From: [Mycobacterium] fortunisiensis
Lineage (GTDB): Bacteria > Actinomycetota > Actinomycetes > Mycobacteriales > Mycobacteriaceae
DNA length: 64,000 nt
Assembly (NCBI RefSeq): GCF_019050325.1
Contig: NZ_VOMB01000006.1
Coordinates: forward strand, 194,470-258,469
Direction of reading: 5' to 3'
Positions within the stretch are counted from its first letter, which is position 1. Each line of letters opens with the position of its first letter. Below are positions 63,278 to 64,000 of this stretch, in pieces. A model generated the notes under the pieces. It saw only the letters and a list, made by a program, of their open reading frames with translations. It did not search any database and had not been told where the DNA came from. A program made the translations under genes and the position numbers.

Positions 63278-64000
63278 CGTTGCAGCACCGCCATCGCGGC
63301 GTTGTGCCCGCCGATCCCCGAGACCGCGCCGCCGCGCACCGATCCCGAGCCGCACAGCAGGATCCGGTCATGGGCGGTCGCCACGCCCCAACGTTGCGCC
63401 GGGGTGTCGCGTGGTTCGTCGTCCTCGGTGAACGGCCAGCGCAGGGCGCCGTGGAAGATGTTGCCGGCGGTCATCCCCAGGGCCTGCTCCAGGTCGGCGG
63501 TGGTCTTGGTCTCGATACACAGCCGGCCGGCGGCATCCTCCAGGAGGACGTCCTGAACAGGTTCGGCCAGAACGGAATTCAGCGAGTTCAACACGGCCGA
63601 GGTGAGCCGGTCGCGCATCCGGTCGGGGTCTTTGCGGGTGAGCGCATGCGGGGTGTGCAGACCGAAGACGGTCAGGGTGTGGGCGCCGGAGGCACGCAGG
63701 TCGTCGGACAGGATGCTGGGATCGGTCAGGGAGTGGCAGTAGATTTCGCACGGCAGCGGGTCGGGCACCCGGCCGGCGGTGGCGGTGTCGTAGGCCCCGG
63801 CGAGCTGGCCGAGGGCTTCGTTGACGTGGAAGGTTCCGCCGAATGCCTGCTCGGGCGTGATGTTTTCGTCGCGCAGCCGGGGCAGGCGGCGCAGCATCAG
63901 GTTCACCTTGACCTGCGCCCCGGGGGCGGTGCCGGGGACCGGATCGCCCAGCAGTTCGGCCAGCACGGCCGGGGTGACGTTGGCCAGCACGTGCCCGGCG
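63274..64000 (-). CDS. NAD(P)/FAD oxidoreductase, C-terminal part (Rv0897c-like, partial)
   Basis: The frame is open to the right edge, giving about 241 C-terminal residues. The FAD-contact end motif LLCGSGSVRGGAVSGIGGHNAAMAVLQR is that of the phytoene desaturase/PYROXD2-like family, like the gene at 17104. The preceding region (PLPCEIYCHSLTDPSIL) supports the family. Its position after gltA2 matches Rv0897c. The N-terminal FAD fold is outside the window. It overlaps the MarR stop by 4 bp, convergent. Confidence 0.85.
   Translation of the reverse strand, partial: AGHVLANVTPAVLAELLGDPVPGTAPGAQVKVNLMLRRLPRLRDENITPEQAFGGTFHVNEALGQLAGAYDTATAGRVPDPLPCEIYCHSLTDPSILSDDLRASGAHTLTVFGLHTPHALTRKDPDRMRDRLTSAVLNSLNSVLAEPVQDVLLEDAAGRLCIETKTTADLEQALGMTAGNIFHGALRWPFTEDDEPRDTPAQRWGVATAHDRILLCGSGSVRGGAVSGIGGHNAAMAVLQR

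Overview
The window is high-GC actinobacterial DNA from a mycobacterium, most likely a fast-growing Mycolicibacterium-type species. The evidence is mycobacterial gene content (WXG100/ESX proteins, rpfA, sepH, F420-type oxidoreductases, many TetR and MarR regulators) and a backbone from about 23 kb to the right edge that follows the order of the M. tuberculosis Rv0858c to Rv0897c block: dapC, fadA, fadB, XPB helicase, helicase-associated protein, moaC/mog/moaE, rpfA, moaD/moaA, a YccF protein, cspB, DUF2771, MFS, DUF3027, DUF2530, MarR, SpoU methyltransferase, DUF2537, sepH, serC, AurF-like, fprB, citA, gltA2, FAD oxidoreductase.

1-6.6 kb is the right-hand part of an integrated mobile element. 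It ends in a 50-bp copy of the 3' half of a tRNA-Phe gene, an attachment-site footprint still followed by the tRNA's terminator. The element carries a rolling-circle (HUH) replication initiator with a hairpin inside the gene and a YbaB-like protein just behind it. It also carries two WXG100 proteins, a type VII secretion-type toxin with a C-terminal zinc deaminase domain overlapped by a DUF416 immunity candidate, and the N-terminal 417 residues of a type ISP-like restriction enzyme (Mrr nuclease plus SF2 helicase) running off the left edge. Toxin and immunity genes are visibly more A+T-rich than the rest.

6.6-11.4 kb is accessory chromosome: small secreted and membrane proteins, an HTH-MNT/HEPN toxin-antitoxin pair behind two matching palindromes, a DUF2200 protein, and a chimera of an ADP-ribosyltransferase-like domain with an SseB-like domain.

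11.4-14.2 kb (minus strand) is a tightly overlapped cluster: a TIGR04222-type membrane protein with a Gly/Cys tail (7 Cys), a DUF692/MNIO enzyme, a 71-residue SCO6045-like protein and an L,D-transpeptidase. It looks like an uncharacterised MNIO peptide-modification system whose substrate is the tail of a membrane protein.

14.3-23 kb holds a YdcF-like protein, TetR regulators with visible operators, an FAD oxidoreductase, an SRPBCC protein, a CoA-transferase, two tandem universal stress proteins and an F420-type oxidoreductase. 23-44 kb covers beta-oxidation (fadA/fadB), redox enzymes, the XPB pair and molybdopterin synthesis (moaC-mog-moaE on one side of rpfA, yccF-moaA-moaD on the other). 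Between moaE and rpfA lies a 295-bp near-perfectly symmetric palindromic MITE-like element. rpfA has a c-di-AMP (ydaO) riboswitch leader and a CRP-type site upstream. 44-64 kb holds cspB, a glutathionyl-hydroquinone-reductase-like protein, exporters, sepH, serC, AurF-like/fprB, two citrate synthases, pdxH and regulators, ending in a truncated Rv0897c-like oxidoreductase. Several backbone genes have a TANNNT -10 box 6-8 nt before the start codon and so look leaderless.
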